Below, in pieces: positions 44,824 through 53,390 of a stretch of DNA of 64,000 bases (within the stretch, counting starts at the first letter, position 1; each line of letters begins with the position of its first letter). Below the pieces are notes generated by a model. The model worked only from the letters and a program-made list of their open reading frames with translations. It had not been told where the DNA came from and ran no database searches. The DNA is from JAIPGX01 sp041650475 (GTDB taxonomy: Bacteria > Babelota > Babeliae > Babelales > UASB340), in assembly GCA_041650475.1 (NCBI GenBank), contig JBAZLD010000006.1, forward strand, positions 1-64,000, given 5' to 3'. The translations under genes were made by a program, and so were the position numbers.

Positions 44824-45810
44824 TTATGGAGAAGGAATAGTTTGTAAAATTTTTTGTATAACTTGATCAGTAGTAATTTTTTCAGCTTCTGCCTGATAAG
44901 TTAATAAAATCCTGTGCCTTAAAACATCAGGAGCAACAGCCTTAATGTCATCTGGTATTACAAAATGTCTTTTTTTTAAAAAAGCATAAGCTCTTGATGC
45001 ATAATCTAAAGTTAACGTTGCTCGAGGTGAGGCTCCGTATTCAATAAAACCTTCAATATCTTCTAATTTATAATCTTGAGCTTGTCTTGTTGCAAAAACT
45101 ATATTTAATATATATTCAATTATTTTTTCATCTATATAAATTTGTTTAACTAGTTCTTGAGCATCTGAAATTTCTTGTTCAGTTATTACTTTATTAATTG
45201 GAGTAGGATTAAATACTTTGTTAATAATTTCTTTTTCTTGAATATAAGATGGGTATGTTACTAATAATTTAAACATAAATCTATCAATTTGTGCTTCAGG
45301 TAAACGATAGGTTCCCTCTTGTTCTATTGGATTTTGTGTTGCTAAAACCAAAAATGGTTTTTCTATTTTATAATTTTTTTCTCCAATTGTTACTTGGTGT
45401 TCTTGCATTGCCTCAAGTAGGGCAGACTGAACTTTTGCAGGTGCCCTGTTTATTTCATCTGCTAATATTAAATTTGCAAAAATTGGACCCTTTTTAGTTT
45501 GAAAATCTTGTGTTTTTGGATTGTAAATAAGAGTTCCAATTAAATCTGCAGGTAAAAGATCAGGCGTAAATTGTATTCTTTGAAATTTTAAACCGATTGC
45601 ATCAGATATTGTTTTAACTAAAGTTGTTTTTGCAAGTCCAGGTACACCCTCTAAAAGTATATGGCCATTACACAATAAACCAATAAATGCCCTGTCTATA
45701 ATATGATCTTGTCCTACAACTCCTTTTTTTATTTCATTTTTTAAAATTTGCCAATCATTACTTTTTTCTTTAATTTTTTCTACGGTTTCTTGTGAGGGTA
45801 AATTTTGCAT
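44824..45810 (-). CDS. MoxR-family AAA ATPase
   Basis: A 328-residue MoxR ATPase: Walker A GVPGLAKTTLVKTISDA (~55-71), GLKFQRIQFTPDLLPADLIG, Walker B LILADEINRAPAKVQSALLE, sensor 1 LATQNPIEQEGTYRLPEAQIDRF, and a C-terminal lid with GASPRATL. MoxR proteins act as chaperones that mature or activate partner complexes, usually with a von Willebrand A-domain protein, which is not encoded nearby. An AGAGGT ribosome-binding site precedes the ATG. It lies 18 bases after the NtrC-like regulator gene. Confidence 0.92.
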   Translation of the reverse strand: MQNLPSQETVEKIKEKSNDWQILKNEIKKGVVGQDHIIDRAFIGLLCNGHILLEGVPGLAKTTLVKTISDAIGLKFQRIQFTPDLLPADLIGTLIYNPKTQDFQTKKGPIFANLILADEINRAPAKVQSALLEAMQEHQVTIGEKNYKIEKPFLVLATQNPIEQEGTYRLPEAQIDRFMFKLLVTYPSYIQEKEIINKVFNPTPINKVITEQEISDAQELVKQIYIDEKIIEYILNIVFATRQAQDYKLEDIEGFIEYGASPRATLTLDYASRAYAFLKKRHFVIPDDIKAVAPDVLRHRILLTYQAEAEKITTDQVIQKILQTIPSP

Positions 45811-45828
45811 ATTTTTGACCTCTTTTAT

Positions 45829-47124
45829 TTAATTTTTAAGATTTAAATTTAATTTTAATATTTTATCACGTAATTGCAGAGGAGTTAAATCTAGCCTGTC
45901 TGATACTTGTTTTATATCAAATTGGTTGTTTTTTAATAAGTGAATTAAGAATTTTTTTTCAAATTCTTGGCAAGCTTCTTTTAATGAATTGAATTTTGTG
46001 AAAAATTGTTCTTCTATTATTTGATAATTTTTTTCACTTAAATAATTAGTTAAAACTTCTGGAGTTATAACTTTATCTATTTGTATATTATCAACTACTA
46101 TTTTTTCTATTAAATTTTTTAATTCGCAAACATTTGATTGCCAATTGTGATTTCTTAAAATTCTAATACTTTTTATGTTAAATATTACTGATTTTTCATA
46201 TTTTTTATTTATTTTATTTAAGTAATAATCAATTAATAAAGGTATATCATAACGTCGCTTATTAAGTGGTGGAATTTCAAGCGGGGTTGAATTTAATATA
46301 TGAAATAAAGAACTATTAAATTTTTTATTTTTCACTAAATTAAAAAGTGGTGAGCAACAAGATGTTATTACTCTTATATTTTTATTTTCAGAATTTTGTA
46401 TACAAAATAAAAGTTTATTTTGACTATTTTGACTAAGTTGATCTATGTTTTTTATAAAAAAAGTGCCACAATTGTTTTTAAATAAAAAATTTATTTTTTT
46501 AAAAAAATCTTTTTCTGTTAAAGTTGCACAATCAATAAGAAGAAAATCATAACTATTTAGATTGCTTTTTTTATGTACGTAATTTGCAAATAAAGTTTTT
46601 CCTGTTCCATGTTGTCCGTATATTAAAAGTGGCAATTTTAATTTTGCTACACAATTAAGTTGTTGAATTAATTCTAAGAAAAGATTGCTTTGGCCTATAA
46701 TTCCAAAATTTTCCAAAAAATCTTCTTCTTGAGCATTTTTAATTTTTAATTTTTTTTGATCTTCTTTTAAAAAATTTATTTTAGATAAAATATCATCAAG
46801 ATTTAAAGGTTTTTCTATAAAATCAAAAGCGCCGTCTTTCACTGATTGTATTGCTATGGGTATATTTCCAAATCCAGAAATTATAATTACTTTTTGTTGA
46901 GGATATTCTTTTTTTATTTTTTTTAAAAGCTCTAATCCATTACAATTTGGCATGAAAATATCAAGCAAAATTAAATCTGGTATTAATTTACCAATTTTTT
47001 CAAGAGCATTATTGCCATCTAACAAAGTTTCTACTTGATAACCTTCATCTTGCAAAGAATCTTTTAATGTTTTAAGAATAGTATCTTCGTCATCAATAAT
47101 TAGCAAAAGTGGAAAATTGTTCAT
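45829..47124 (-). CDS. NtrC-like response regulator with degenerate ATPase domain
   Basis: A 431-residue protein: receiver domain (~1-120) with DD near 11-12, phosphoacceptor D55 in LILLDIFMP and K105 in FIEKP; AAA domain (~140-310); and a C-terminal Fis-type helix-turn-helix (~390-430). Walker A is GQHGTGKT (170-177). The GAFTGA loop that binds sigma-54 is absent, the Walker B Asp-Glu reads Lys-Asn (GTFFIKNID), and the usual arginine-finger segment reads FNSSLFHIL. So ATP-driven sigma-54 activation is unlikely; it may regulate by DNA binding alone. Start ATG 47124 has a GAGG ribosome-binding site; a TTG 12 bases upstream is less likely. No sensor kinase is nearby. Confidence 0.85.
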   Translation of the reverse strand: MNNFPLLLIIDDEDTILKTLKDSLQDEGYQVETLLDGNNALEKIGKLIPDLILLDIFMPNCNGLELLKKIKKEYPQQKVIIISGFGNIPIAIQSVKDGAFDFIEKPLNLDDILSKINFLKEDQKKLKIKNAQEEDFLENFGIIGQSNLFLELIQQLNCVAKLKLPLLIYGQHGTGKTLFANYVHKKSNLNSYDFLLIDCATLTEKDFFKKINFLFKNNCGTFFIKNIDQLSQNSQNKLLFCIQNSENKNIRVITSCCSPLFNLVKNKKFNSSLFHILNSTPLEIPPLNKRRYDIPLLIDYYLNKINKKYEKSVIFNIKSIRILRNHNWQSNVCELKNLIEKIVVDNIQIDKVITPEVLTNYLSEKNYQIIEEQFFTKFNSLKEACQEFEKKFLIHLLKNNQFDIKQVSDRLDLTPLQLRDKILKLNLNLKN

Positions 47125-47153
47125 AAGAAACCTCAAAGAATAGATAAATTGAA

Positions 47154-47897
47154 TTATTTAGTTTTAATTGGACCTTCTTCTAGTCCCCTTATAAATTGAT
47201 AAATATAAGGATCTTTACATTCCCATATTTTATCAGCTGGTCCGACATATGCAATTTTACCTTCATTTAGCATAGCTACTCTTTTTACATATTTAAATAT
47301 CTCAATATCATGAGAAATGACAATTGTTGTTGCATTTAATTTTTCTTGCGTTTTTTTAATTAATTCGTGAATAATTTTTACAGTTATAGGATCAAGGCCG
47401 GTGGTAGGTTCATCATAAATAAGTATTTCGGGGCTTAACATTAAAGTTCTAGCAAGACCAACTCTTTTTTTCATTCCACCAGAAAGTTCAGCTGGATATT
47501 TGTATAAAACATCTTCACCAAGTCCAACACTTTTTAATTTTTCTATTACTAGTGGTAATATGGTTTCTTCTGATTCATTTTTTTCTAATAATGTGATTCC
47601 AACATTTTCAAAGACATTTAAAGAATCTAATAATGCCGCAAATTGAAAAACATAACCGCATTTTTTGTATATTTTTTCTGCTTGTATAGGTGTTAATTTT
47701 GTCACGTCTATACCGTCTATTAAAACTTGTCCATCATCAGGTTTTATTAAACCAATAATTTCTTTTAAAAAAACGGATTTACCTTCACCAGACCTTCCAA
47801 TTATAGCCAAAAAATCATGATCTGGGATAGTTAAGTTTAATCCTCGTATGATTGCTTTTTCGCCGAAAGATTTTTTTAAATTTTTTATTTCTATCAT
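47154..47897 (-). CDS. mlaF: MlaF-like ABC ATPase (outer-membrane lipid transport)
   Basis: A 247-residue ABC ATPase: Walker A GRSGEGKSV (~35-43), Q-loop YVFQFAALLDSLNVFENV, signature ELSGGMKKRVGLAR, Walker B ILIYDEPTTGLDP, and H-loop VISHD. The FQ-ALLDS-V-ENV form and GGMKKRV are typical of MlaF/Ttg2A. With MlaE it moves phospholipids between inner and outer membranes. It follows mlaE by 15 bases. The MCE substrate-binding protein MlaD normally follows; here the next gene is instead the NtrC-like regulator. Confidence 0.9.
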   Translation of the reverse strand: MIEIKNLKKSFGEKAIIRGLNLTIPDHDFLAIIGRSGEGKSVFLKEIIGLIKPDDGQVLIDGIDVTKLTPIQAEKIYKKCGYVFQFAALLDSLNVFENVGITLLEKNESEETILPLVIEKLKSVGLGEDVLYKYPAELSGGMKKRVGLARTLMLSPEILIYDEPTTGLDPITVKIIHELIKKTQEKLNATTIVISHDIEIFKYVKRVAMLNEGKIAYVGPADKIWECKDPYIYQFIRGLEEGPIKTK

Positions 47898-47912
47898 TTT
47901 AAAAATAATAAA

Positions 47913-48719
47913 TTAAAACATAAGTGAAGTTAATATATAGTCTGCTACAAATATAGTTACATTAGCATATACAACGCTTTGAGTAGTGGCTATTCCTACT
48001 CCTTTGGCTCCCCCAGTAGTATTAAAACCTTTATAAGAACAAATTAAAGATAATAAAAATCCAAAAAAAATAGCCTTTATTAAACCATTTGTAATATCTG
48101 ATATTACTACATTTTCTCGTATAGATTCCATATATAATTCTGGATTTATATTTAAAACATAAACAGATATAAGATATCCTGCAGTAATTCCACAAAGAGA
48201 ACAAAATATAGAAAGAAATGGTAAAATAAAAGTTGAAGCAATTAACCTAGGTACTATTAAATATTGATGTGTGTTAATACAAAGAGTTTGTAAAGCATCA
48301 ATTTGTTCAGTGATTCTCATTGTACCTATTTCTGCAGTCATAGCAGAACCTGCTCTTCCAATAACCATTATTGCTGTTAACACTGGACCAAATTCTCTTG
48401 CCATCGAAATAAAAACAATTGGACCAATAAATCTTTCTGCTCCAAAACGATGAAGTCCAATGTGACTTTGTACGGCTAAAACCGCTCCAACGGTTATTCC
48501 TATAAGAGCGATGACACCCAAAGAGTTTACTCCGATGAAAGACATTTGATAAAATATTTTTTTGATTTTAGGACGGGTTGTTAGCATTACATTTATTGAA
48601 TCATATAAAAATAATCCAATGTTTCCAACGCTATTACAACCATCTATGGTAGCACTACCAATAAAATCAAAAAATTTTAATATTTTTAATATAATTGGGT
48701 TACTATATTCTTCTTTCAC
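47913..48719 (-). CDS. mlaE: MlaE-like ABC permease
   Basis: A 268-residue membrane protein of about five to six helices. Family phrases: GVNSLGVIALIGITVGAVLAVQ, GPVLTAIMVIGRAGSAMTAEIG, MRITEQIDALQTLCINTHQYLIVPR, and the terminal GGAKGVGIATTQSVVYA. It is the permease partner of the adjacent MlaF ATPase. It lies 16 bases after secG. Length and motifs are normal for the MlaE/TGD1 family. Confidence 0.92.
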   Translation of the reverse strand: MKEEYSNPIILKILKFFDFIGSATIDGCNSVGNIGLFLYDSINVMLTTRPKIKKIFYQMSFIGVNSLGVIALIGITVGAVLAVQSHIGLHRFGAERFIGPIVFISMAREFGPVLTAIMVIGRAGSAMTAEIGTMRITEQIDALQTLCINTHQYLIVPRLIASTFILPFLSIFCSLCGITAGYLISVYVLNINPELYMESIRENVVISDITNGLIKAIFFGFLLSLICSYKGFNTTGGAKGVGIATTQSVVYANVTIFVADYILTSLMF

Positions 48720-48735
48720 TTTTTTTCTTTATTTT

Positions 48736-49050
48736 TTATTGGTTTATAGGATTTTTAGGTAGTTCAGGTTGAGACGCTTGTCTTGAAATTGGAGTTAATT
48801 TAGCTCTGGATGTTTCTAAATGTTTGGATTTTAAAATTGCAAGACCTAGTGATCCCATTATAAATATTGCACCCATAACCCACGTTACCTTTTGAAAAAA
48901 TTCTTGACCTCCTGAGCCTCCAAATAACATTTGACTTCCTCCGCCCAGGCCACCAAGACCCATATCACCTTTACCCTGTTGAATTAAAACTGCCACGATC
49001 AAAAGCATGCATAAAATTGTAAAAAGAACCATTAATAATGTAACAAGCAT
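48736..49050 (-). CDS. secG: protein translocase subunit SecG
   Basis: A 104-residue protein with two membrane helices (~4-22 and ~55-74) joined by the SecG loop IQQGKGDMGLGGLGGGSQ and FGGSGGQEFFQKVTW. It joins SecYE in the export channel. An AGGAG ribosome-binding site precedes the ATG. It lies 60 bases after tpiA, an order (tpiA-secG) also common in other bacteria. The C-terminal ~30 residues are a charged cytoplasmic tail. Confidence 0.94.
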   Translation of the reverse strand: MLVTLLMVLFTILCMLLIVAVLIQQGKGDMGLGGLGGGSQMLFGGSGGQEFFQKVTWVMGAIFIMGSLGLAILKSKHLETSRAKLTPISRQASQPELPKNPINQ

Positions 49051-49110
49051 TTATATTTACTCCTAAAGTTTTTAAAATTATAATATTTTATATTGTTATT
49101 ATACATTATT

Positions 49111-49872
49111 TTATAATTTTACTATTTTTTCAAATTCTTGAAAGTCCAAGCTTGCTTTTCCTATTAAAAATCCATCTAAAATAGAAATGTTTTTTAATGA
49201 TTTTATACTGTCAGAGCTTATACTTCCGCCATATAATAGTTTCCAATTTATTTTTTTTTCAAAGCTTTCTGTCTGAATTTTTAACCAAGCAAATATTGTT
49301 TCTAAATGATCAACGCAAGCTGTATCTCCGGAGCCTATAGCCCAAATAGGTTCATATGCAATTAATATTGGAAAATTTTGCGATATTAATTCAATTTTTA
49401 TTATATTAAAAATTTTTTCTAGCTGAGATTTTAATATATCTATCGTTTTGTTTTTTTTATATTCTTGTAAGATTTCACCTATACATATGATTGGTGAAAT
49501 TTTATGATTAATTAATTGTGTAAATTTTTGCGCGATTTCATTATTTGTTTCTTTATTAAATTCTCTTCTTTCACTGTGTCCAATTATACAATATGTACAT
49601 CCTGCAAAACTTAAATTTTCAGCAGAAATTTGCCCTGTATATGGACCTTTTGTATGATTTGAACAATCTTGGGCCCCTATATTTATTTTAGTTTCTTTAA
49701 ATATTTTGTTTAAACTATTTAAACTTAAAAAAGATGGGCATAAAATTATTGTGTTGTTTATATTTTCACTTAATTTTATTAAATTATCATAATTATGAGT
49801 TGCAAAATTAAACTCTTGGTCTATATTAAAATTCATTTTCCAATTTGCAACAAAAAAATATTGCTTTCTCAT
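49111..49872 (-). CDS. tpiA: triosephosphate isomerase
   Basis: A 253-residue TIM of normal length. Catalytic residues are visible in NWKMN (Lys near 11), IIGHSERR (His), and AYEPIWAIGSGD (Glu), with the phosphate loop YGGSISSDS and the terminal DGFLIGKASL. It interconverts glyceraldehyde 3-phosphate and dihydroxyacetone phosphate, linking the pentose phosphate genes and enolase of this window. It is the first gene of the block tpiA-secG-mlaE-mlaF-regulator-moxR; the ~190 bases before it are A+T-rich and shared with the divergent gene at 50075. Confidence 0.96.
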   Translation of the reverse strand: MRKQYFFVANWKMNFNIDQEFNFATHNYDNLIKLSENINNTIILCPSFLSLNSLNKIFKETKINIGAQDCSNHTKGPYTGQISAENLSFAGCTYCIIGHSERREFNKETNNEIAQKFTQLINHKISPIICIGEILQEYKKNKTIDILKSQLEKIFNIIKIELISQNFPILIAYEPIWAIGSGDTACVDHLETIFAWLKIQTESFEKKINWKLLYGGSISSDSIKSLKNISILDGFLIGKASLDFQEFEKIVKL

Positions 49873-50074
49873 TTTTTTTACTTTCTACCTTTTTGAAGCT
49901 ATTATTTAATTTTATTAATAATAACGTAATGTTATTTTTTTTCTAGATTAACGTGTAAAAATATTGACGAAAACTTAATTTAAAGTAAGCTCAATGCTTG
50001 TAATTTACGACGTAACTTCTATCCCGACAGAGTTCAAGTAACGAAGTTGGAAAATAAGAGATGGTGTGGTTTTA

Positions 50075-51427
50075 ATGAGTTGGTTAATTTATTTTTTTAA
50101 GAAAAAATTTGTTTATAAAAATATACTAGCAATATTTTTTTTTCTATTTTGTTATTCGAAAATTTATGGTACTCACAACGCTAGTAGATATTTTCCATTT
50201 TTGGAACGTACAGAATCTTATATTTTAAAAGAAAAATCTCATATTGCTCCTGCAATATTTTTTACAAGATCATCAGGTGCTTATAAACGTGGTGGAGGGG
50301 ATACTGGGATACCAGAATTATACGGACCGTATGATTTAAAAGATATTATATATAGTTTACAAGAAGTTCAGGGATCTTCTTTTATTAATCCGATAGAGCA
50401 AGAAAGAGGTCCAAATGATATTTGGCTAGATAAATCTATAGTATATAAAGTTGGTGGTAAATTAAAGAGCGTAGGTTTAACTTTGCCTTATGAACAAAGA
50501 CTAAAATATGGTTTTTCTGCGGGACTTTTTTTACCTATTATGCATGTGAATGGTAGTTGTCATTTTAATTTTTCATTTCAAGATTCAGATTCTGTTTTTA
50601 ATAATTTGAGGGCAGGAGAGTCTAATCAACTTGATAGAATCAGAAGAAGCATAAATGAAGATTTAGGTTTAAACGGTGGTAACTGGTCAAAAACTGGTAT
50701 TGGTGATTTGGATCTTCATTTAAAATTTGATCATAATTGGAAATATGTTTTGTTAATGCGCAGAATAGATTTAGCATTACAGACTGGCTTAATTTGTCCA
50801 ACAGGTACAAAATCTGATAATCAATATGCGTCATCGGTTTCTTTTATGGGAGATGGGCATTGGGGAATTTATTTGGATTTGATTACTGAATTAGAATTAA
50901 AAAGGGGTTGGAAGGCCGGACTTTTAGCAGGTTTTGTTTATCAATTTAGTAACACTCGTAAATTGAGAATACCTGTATATAAAGAATCTGCTCTTTTTAG
51001 TGCTCTTATGCGAGATGTTAAAATTAATCCTGGTATGACTTTTAAAATTTCACCATATGTTGAAATAGATAATTTTGCAGAAGGATTTAATTTTCAGTTT
51101 AGATATACCTTTTTAAAACACAATGCAGATAAATGGTATGACAATACTACAAATTCAAGTATTAAAAGTTACCTACAAAGACAGTCAGGAACTTTTTATA
51201 GTTATGATTTGACAGAAGCAGATATTTCTTCAAATAAATCATATAAGTCAGGGCTAACTAGATGGAGTGAACATTACTTAAGTTTTGAATTGTCGTATGA
51301 TGCTTTAGAAGGTGGAAACAACTGGTTTATGGATCCTGTTATTTTTGCTCTTTTAGATTATCAGGTTAATGGAAATAGTGTTTGTAAAACTCATCAATTT
51401 TCACTAGGTGTTGAGCTGCGTTTTTAG
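50075..51427 (+). CDS. probable outer-membrane beta-barrel protein
   Basis: A 450-residue protein with a long signal peptide (~1-33, ending SKIYG). The mature chain alternates polar and hydrophobic residues, has many Tyr, Trp and Gly, and ends HQFSLGVELRF, the terminal Phe pattern of outer-membrane barrels. I see no named family. The ATG at 50075 is preferred over a GTG nine bases earlier. It lies 12 bases before mreB on the same strand. The upstream 190 bases contain a small AACTTC/GAAGTT inverted repeat (50009-50036 region) but no recognised RNA. Confidence 0.68.
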   Translation: MSWLIYFFKKKFVYKNILAIFFFLFCYSKIYGTHNASRYFPFLERTESYILKEKSHIAPAIFFTRSSGAYKRGGGDTGIPELYGPYDLKDIIYSLQEVQGSSFINPIEQERGPNDIWLDKSIVYKVGGKLKSVGLTLPYEQRLKYGFSAGLFLPIMHVNGSCHFNFSFQDSDSVFNNLRAGESNQLDRIRRSINEDLGLNGGNWSKTGIGDLDLHLKFDHNWKYVLLMRRIDLALQTGLICPTGTKSDNQYASSVSFMGDGHWGIYLDLITELELKRGWKAGLLAGFVYQFSNTRKLRIPVYKESALFSALMRDVKINPGMTFKISPYVEIDNFAEGFNFQFRYTFLKHNADKWYDNTTNSSIKSYLQRQSGTFYSYDLTEADISSNKSYKSGLTRWSEHYLSFELSYDALEGGNNWFMDPVIFALLDYQVNGNSVCKTHQFSLGVELRF

Positions 51428-51439
51428 GTAGGAGTTTCG

Positions 51440-52477
51440 ATGAAATTTTGGCCAGCTACTAAATTATTTCATTTTTTTTCTAATGATTTGGCGATTGATC
51501 TTGGAACAGCAAATACAGTTATATACGTGCGTAATAGGGGTGTCGTTTTAAATCAACCTACTGTTGTTGCTGTCAAAAATTCTACAAACGAGGTATTGGC
51601 TGCTGGAGATAAAGCAAAAAGCATGTTGGGTAAAACTCCAGAAAGTATTATTGCTTGTCGACCGATGAGAGATGGTGTTATTGCTAATTTTCAGTTAACA
51701 GAAAGCATGTTACGTCATTTTATTAGGGAGGTTCATGATAACAGAAAAACTCTTGTCAGACCAAGAATGATTATTGGTGTTCCATCTGGAATAACACAAG
51801 TCGAAAAACGTGCAATTGAAGATTCTGCAAAACAGGCTGGTTCTAGAGAAGTTTATACAATAATGGAACCAATGGCTGCTGCAATTGGTTCAGGATTACC
51901 TGTTGAAGAACCTACTGGTAATATGATTGTTGATATTGGAGGTGGTACAACAGAAGTTGCAATAATTTCTTTGAAAGATGTTGTTTATTGTAAATCTGTA
52001 AGAGTTGGTGGTGATGAAATGGATGGAGCGATAGTCCAATATGTAAAAAGAAAATACAATTTGCTTATTGGAGAAAGAACAGCGGAGTTTATTAAAATAA
52101 AAATCGGTACGGCCATGTTAAATGAAGAATCTACAAAGCATGAGGTTAAAGGTAGGGATCTTATAACAGGTGTTCCTAAAACAATTATGCTTTCAGATGC
52201 TGAAGTTTTTGAAGCTTTAACGGAGCCAATTTCTGTTATTATAGATGCAGTACATTCTGCTCTTGAAAATGCTCCCCCAGAGTTGTCTTCTGATCTTGTA
52301 GATAGAGGCATAATGATGTCCGGTGGTGGCTCTTTATTAAAAAATCTTGATATATTAATTTCTAAAGAAACAGGATTACCTGTAAAAGTTGCACAAGACC
52401 CACTTTTGTGTGTAGTCTTGGGTGCGGGCAAGGTTTTGGATGAGCTTGATTTTTTTAGAGATGCACTTTTAAAATAA
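51440..52477 (+). CDS. mreB: rod-shape-determining protein MreB
   Basis: A 345-residue actin homologue of normal length: phosphate 1 DLAIDLGTANTVIYV, GVVLNQPTVVAV, IIGVPSGITQVEKRAI, phosphate 2 MIVDIGGGTTEVAIISL, and adenosine motif IMMSGGGSLLKNLD. MreB filaments guide wall synthesis with MurE- and Ddl-made precursors. An AGGAG ribosome-binding site precedes the ATG. mreC and mreD do not follow; instead a HAD-like protein starts 6 bases later. Confidence 0.97.
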   Translation: MKFWPATKLFHFFSNDLAIDLGTANTVIYVRNRGVVLNQPTVVAVKNSTNEVLAAGDKAKSMLGKTPESIIACRPMRDGVIANFQLTESMLRHFIREVHDNRKTLVRPRMIIGVPSGITQVEKRAIEDSAKQAGSREVYTIMEPMAAAIGSGLPVEEPTGNMIVDIGGGTTEVAIISLKDVVYCKSVRVGGDEMDGAIVQYVKRKYNLLIGERTAEFIKIKIGTAMLNEESTKHEVKGRDLITGVPKTIMLSDAEVFEALTEPISVIIDAVHSALENAPPELSSDLVDRGIMMSGGGSLLKNLDILISKETGLPVKVAQDPLLCVVLGAGKVLDELDFFRDALLK

Positions 52478-52483
52478 TATTTT

Positions 52484-53353
52484 ATGCTTTTATTTGTGCA
52501 TAAAAATAAAAAGTTTTATACTTTTTTTTGTTTATTTTTAATTTTTAATCTTTTTGCTAAAAAAAACAAAGAAGAGGCTGAGATTTTAAAACCTCAGCCT
52601 CTTGAAAAAAAAGTTCAAAATAGTCAAATAGATTTGCAAGCGAATAAAAAATTTGCAAACAAATCAGATACTCAATTTAAATATGCAATTTTTAATATTA
52701 GTGGTGTGATTTGGCAAAAGCGCACTTATGATTTATTAAATGCTTATCAAAAAAAGAAGGGTGTTTCTTTTAGTCATTATTGGAAGCTTGTAAAATTTGG
52801 TACAAGTTATTTATTTGGTGATTTTGATCCCAAAAAAGCTTTTGAATCTTTTCTTGATTGCTACAAAGGCTCTACTTTAAAAGATCTGCAAAATGGGTGT
52901 AAAGAAATTTGGTGCGGTGAATGCAAGAATTGTCTTTATAAGCAGGGTAAAGAGCTTTTTGATAAACATAAAAAAGAGGGCACAACGACTATTATTGCAG
53001 AAGTTGGCATGAAAGAACTTTATGCTGATCTTTTAGATATTTATAAATTTGATTACACTTTTTTCTCTGAACTTGAATTTAAAGATAATAAAGTTTCCGG
53101 AAAATTAATTGGTGAACCATGTGTTGGCAAAGTCAAATATGAAAAGATTAAGAATCTAATTGAAAAAGATTTAAAGGGCTCATTAAAAGATACTATTTTT
53201 TATGCGAGCAGTCATCTTGATATCCCATTATTAGAAGAAGTAGGTAAACCTGTAGTAGTTAATCCAACTTCTAAATTAGAATCCCATGCTAAAAAAAAGA
53301 AATGGGAAATCTTAAAATTCAAAAATTTTATTGAAGAGAAAAATTGTAAATAA
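52484..53353 (+). CDS. exported HAD-like protein without catalytic aspartates
   Basis: A 289-residue protein with a signal peptide (~1-25) and a HAD-fold domain (~65-285) of the SerB/HAD-IB kind. The end matches that family (YASSHLDIPLLEEVGKPVVV, NPTSKLESHAKKKKWEIL). The nucleophile motif DxDGT reads NISGV (N71, S73) in AIFNISGVIW, so both essential aspartates are missing. Phosphatase activity is therefore unlikely, and the domain may bind a ligand or protein. It follows mreB by 6 bases and ends at a strong terminator. A perfect hairpin lies within its signal-peptide-proximal coding part. Confidence 0.75.
   Translation: MLLFVHKNKKFYTFFCLFLIFNLFAKKNKEEAEILKPQPLEKKVQNSQIDLQANKKFANKSDTQFKYAIFNISGVIWQKRTYDLLNAYQKKKGVSFSHYWKLVKFGTSYLFGDFDPKKAFESFLDCYKGSTLKDLQNGCKEIWCGECKNCLYKQGKELFDKHKKEGTTTIIAEVGMKELYADLLDIYKFDYTFFSELEFKDNKVSGKLIGEPCVGKVKYEKIKNLIEKDLKGSLKDTIFYASSHLDIPLLEEVGKPVVVNPTSKLESHAKKKKWEILKFKNFIEEKNCK
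52572..52603 (+). repeat. perfect hairpin inside the HAD-like gene
   Basis: AAGAGGCTGAG (52572-52582) and CTCAGCCTCTT (52593-52603) form an 11-base stem with a 10-base loop at codons ~30-40, followed by A-rich rather than T-rich DNA. It is far stronger than expected for this A+T-rich coding sequence and may attenuate or stabilise the message. Confidence 0.6.
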
Positions 53354-53390
53354 AAGAACCGGCAATCGATAATTGCCGGTTCTTAAAAAT
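53354..53390. terminator. bidirectional rho-independent terminator
   Basis: AAGAACCGGCAAT (53354-53366) pairs perfectly with ATTGCCGGTTCTT (53372-53384), a 13-base stem with a 5-base loop. It lies just after the HAD-like stop and just after the end of the convergent C11-like gene, so it can stop transcription from both sides. Confidence 0.85.

Noticed and set aside
49981..50065. A possible small RNA or remnant upstream of the barrel gene (AACTTC/GAAGTT repeat)
   Set aside because: The stem is only six bases with a long loop and no terminator; not enough to call an RNA.
51985..52431. A 148-codon leftward frame inside mreB
   Set aside because: It is antisense to conserved MreB motifs and has no start signal or family resemblance.
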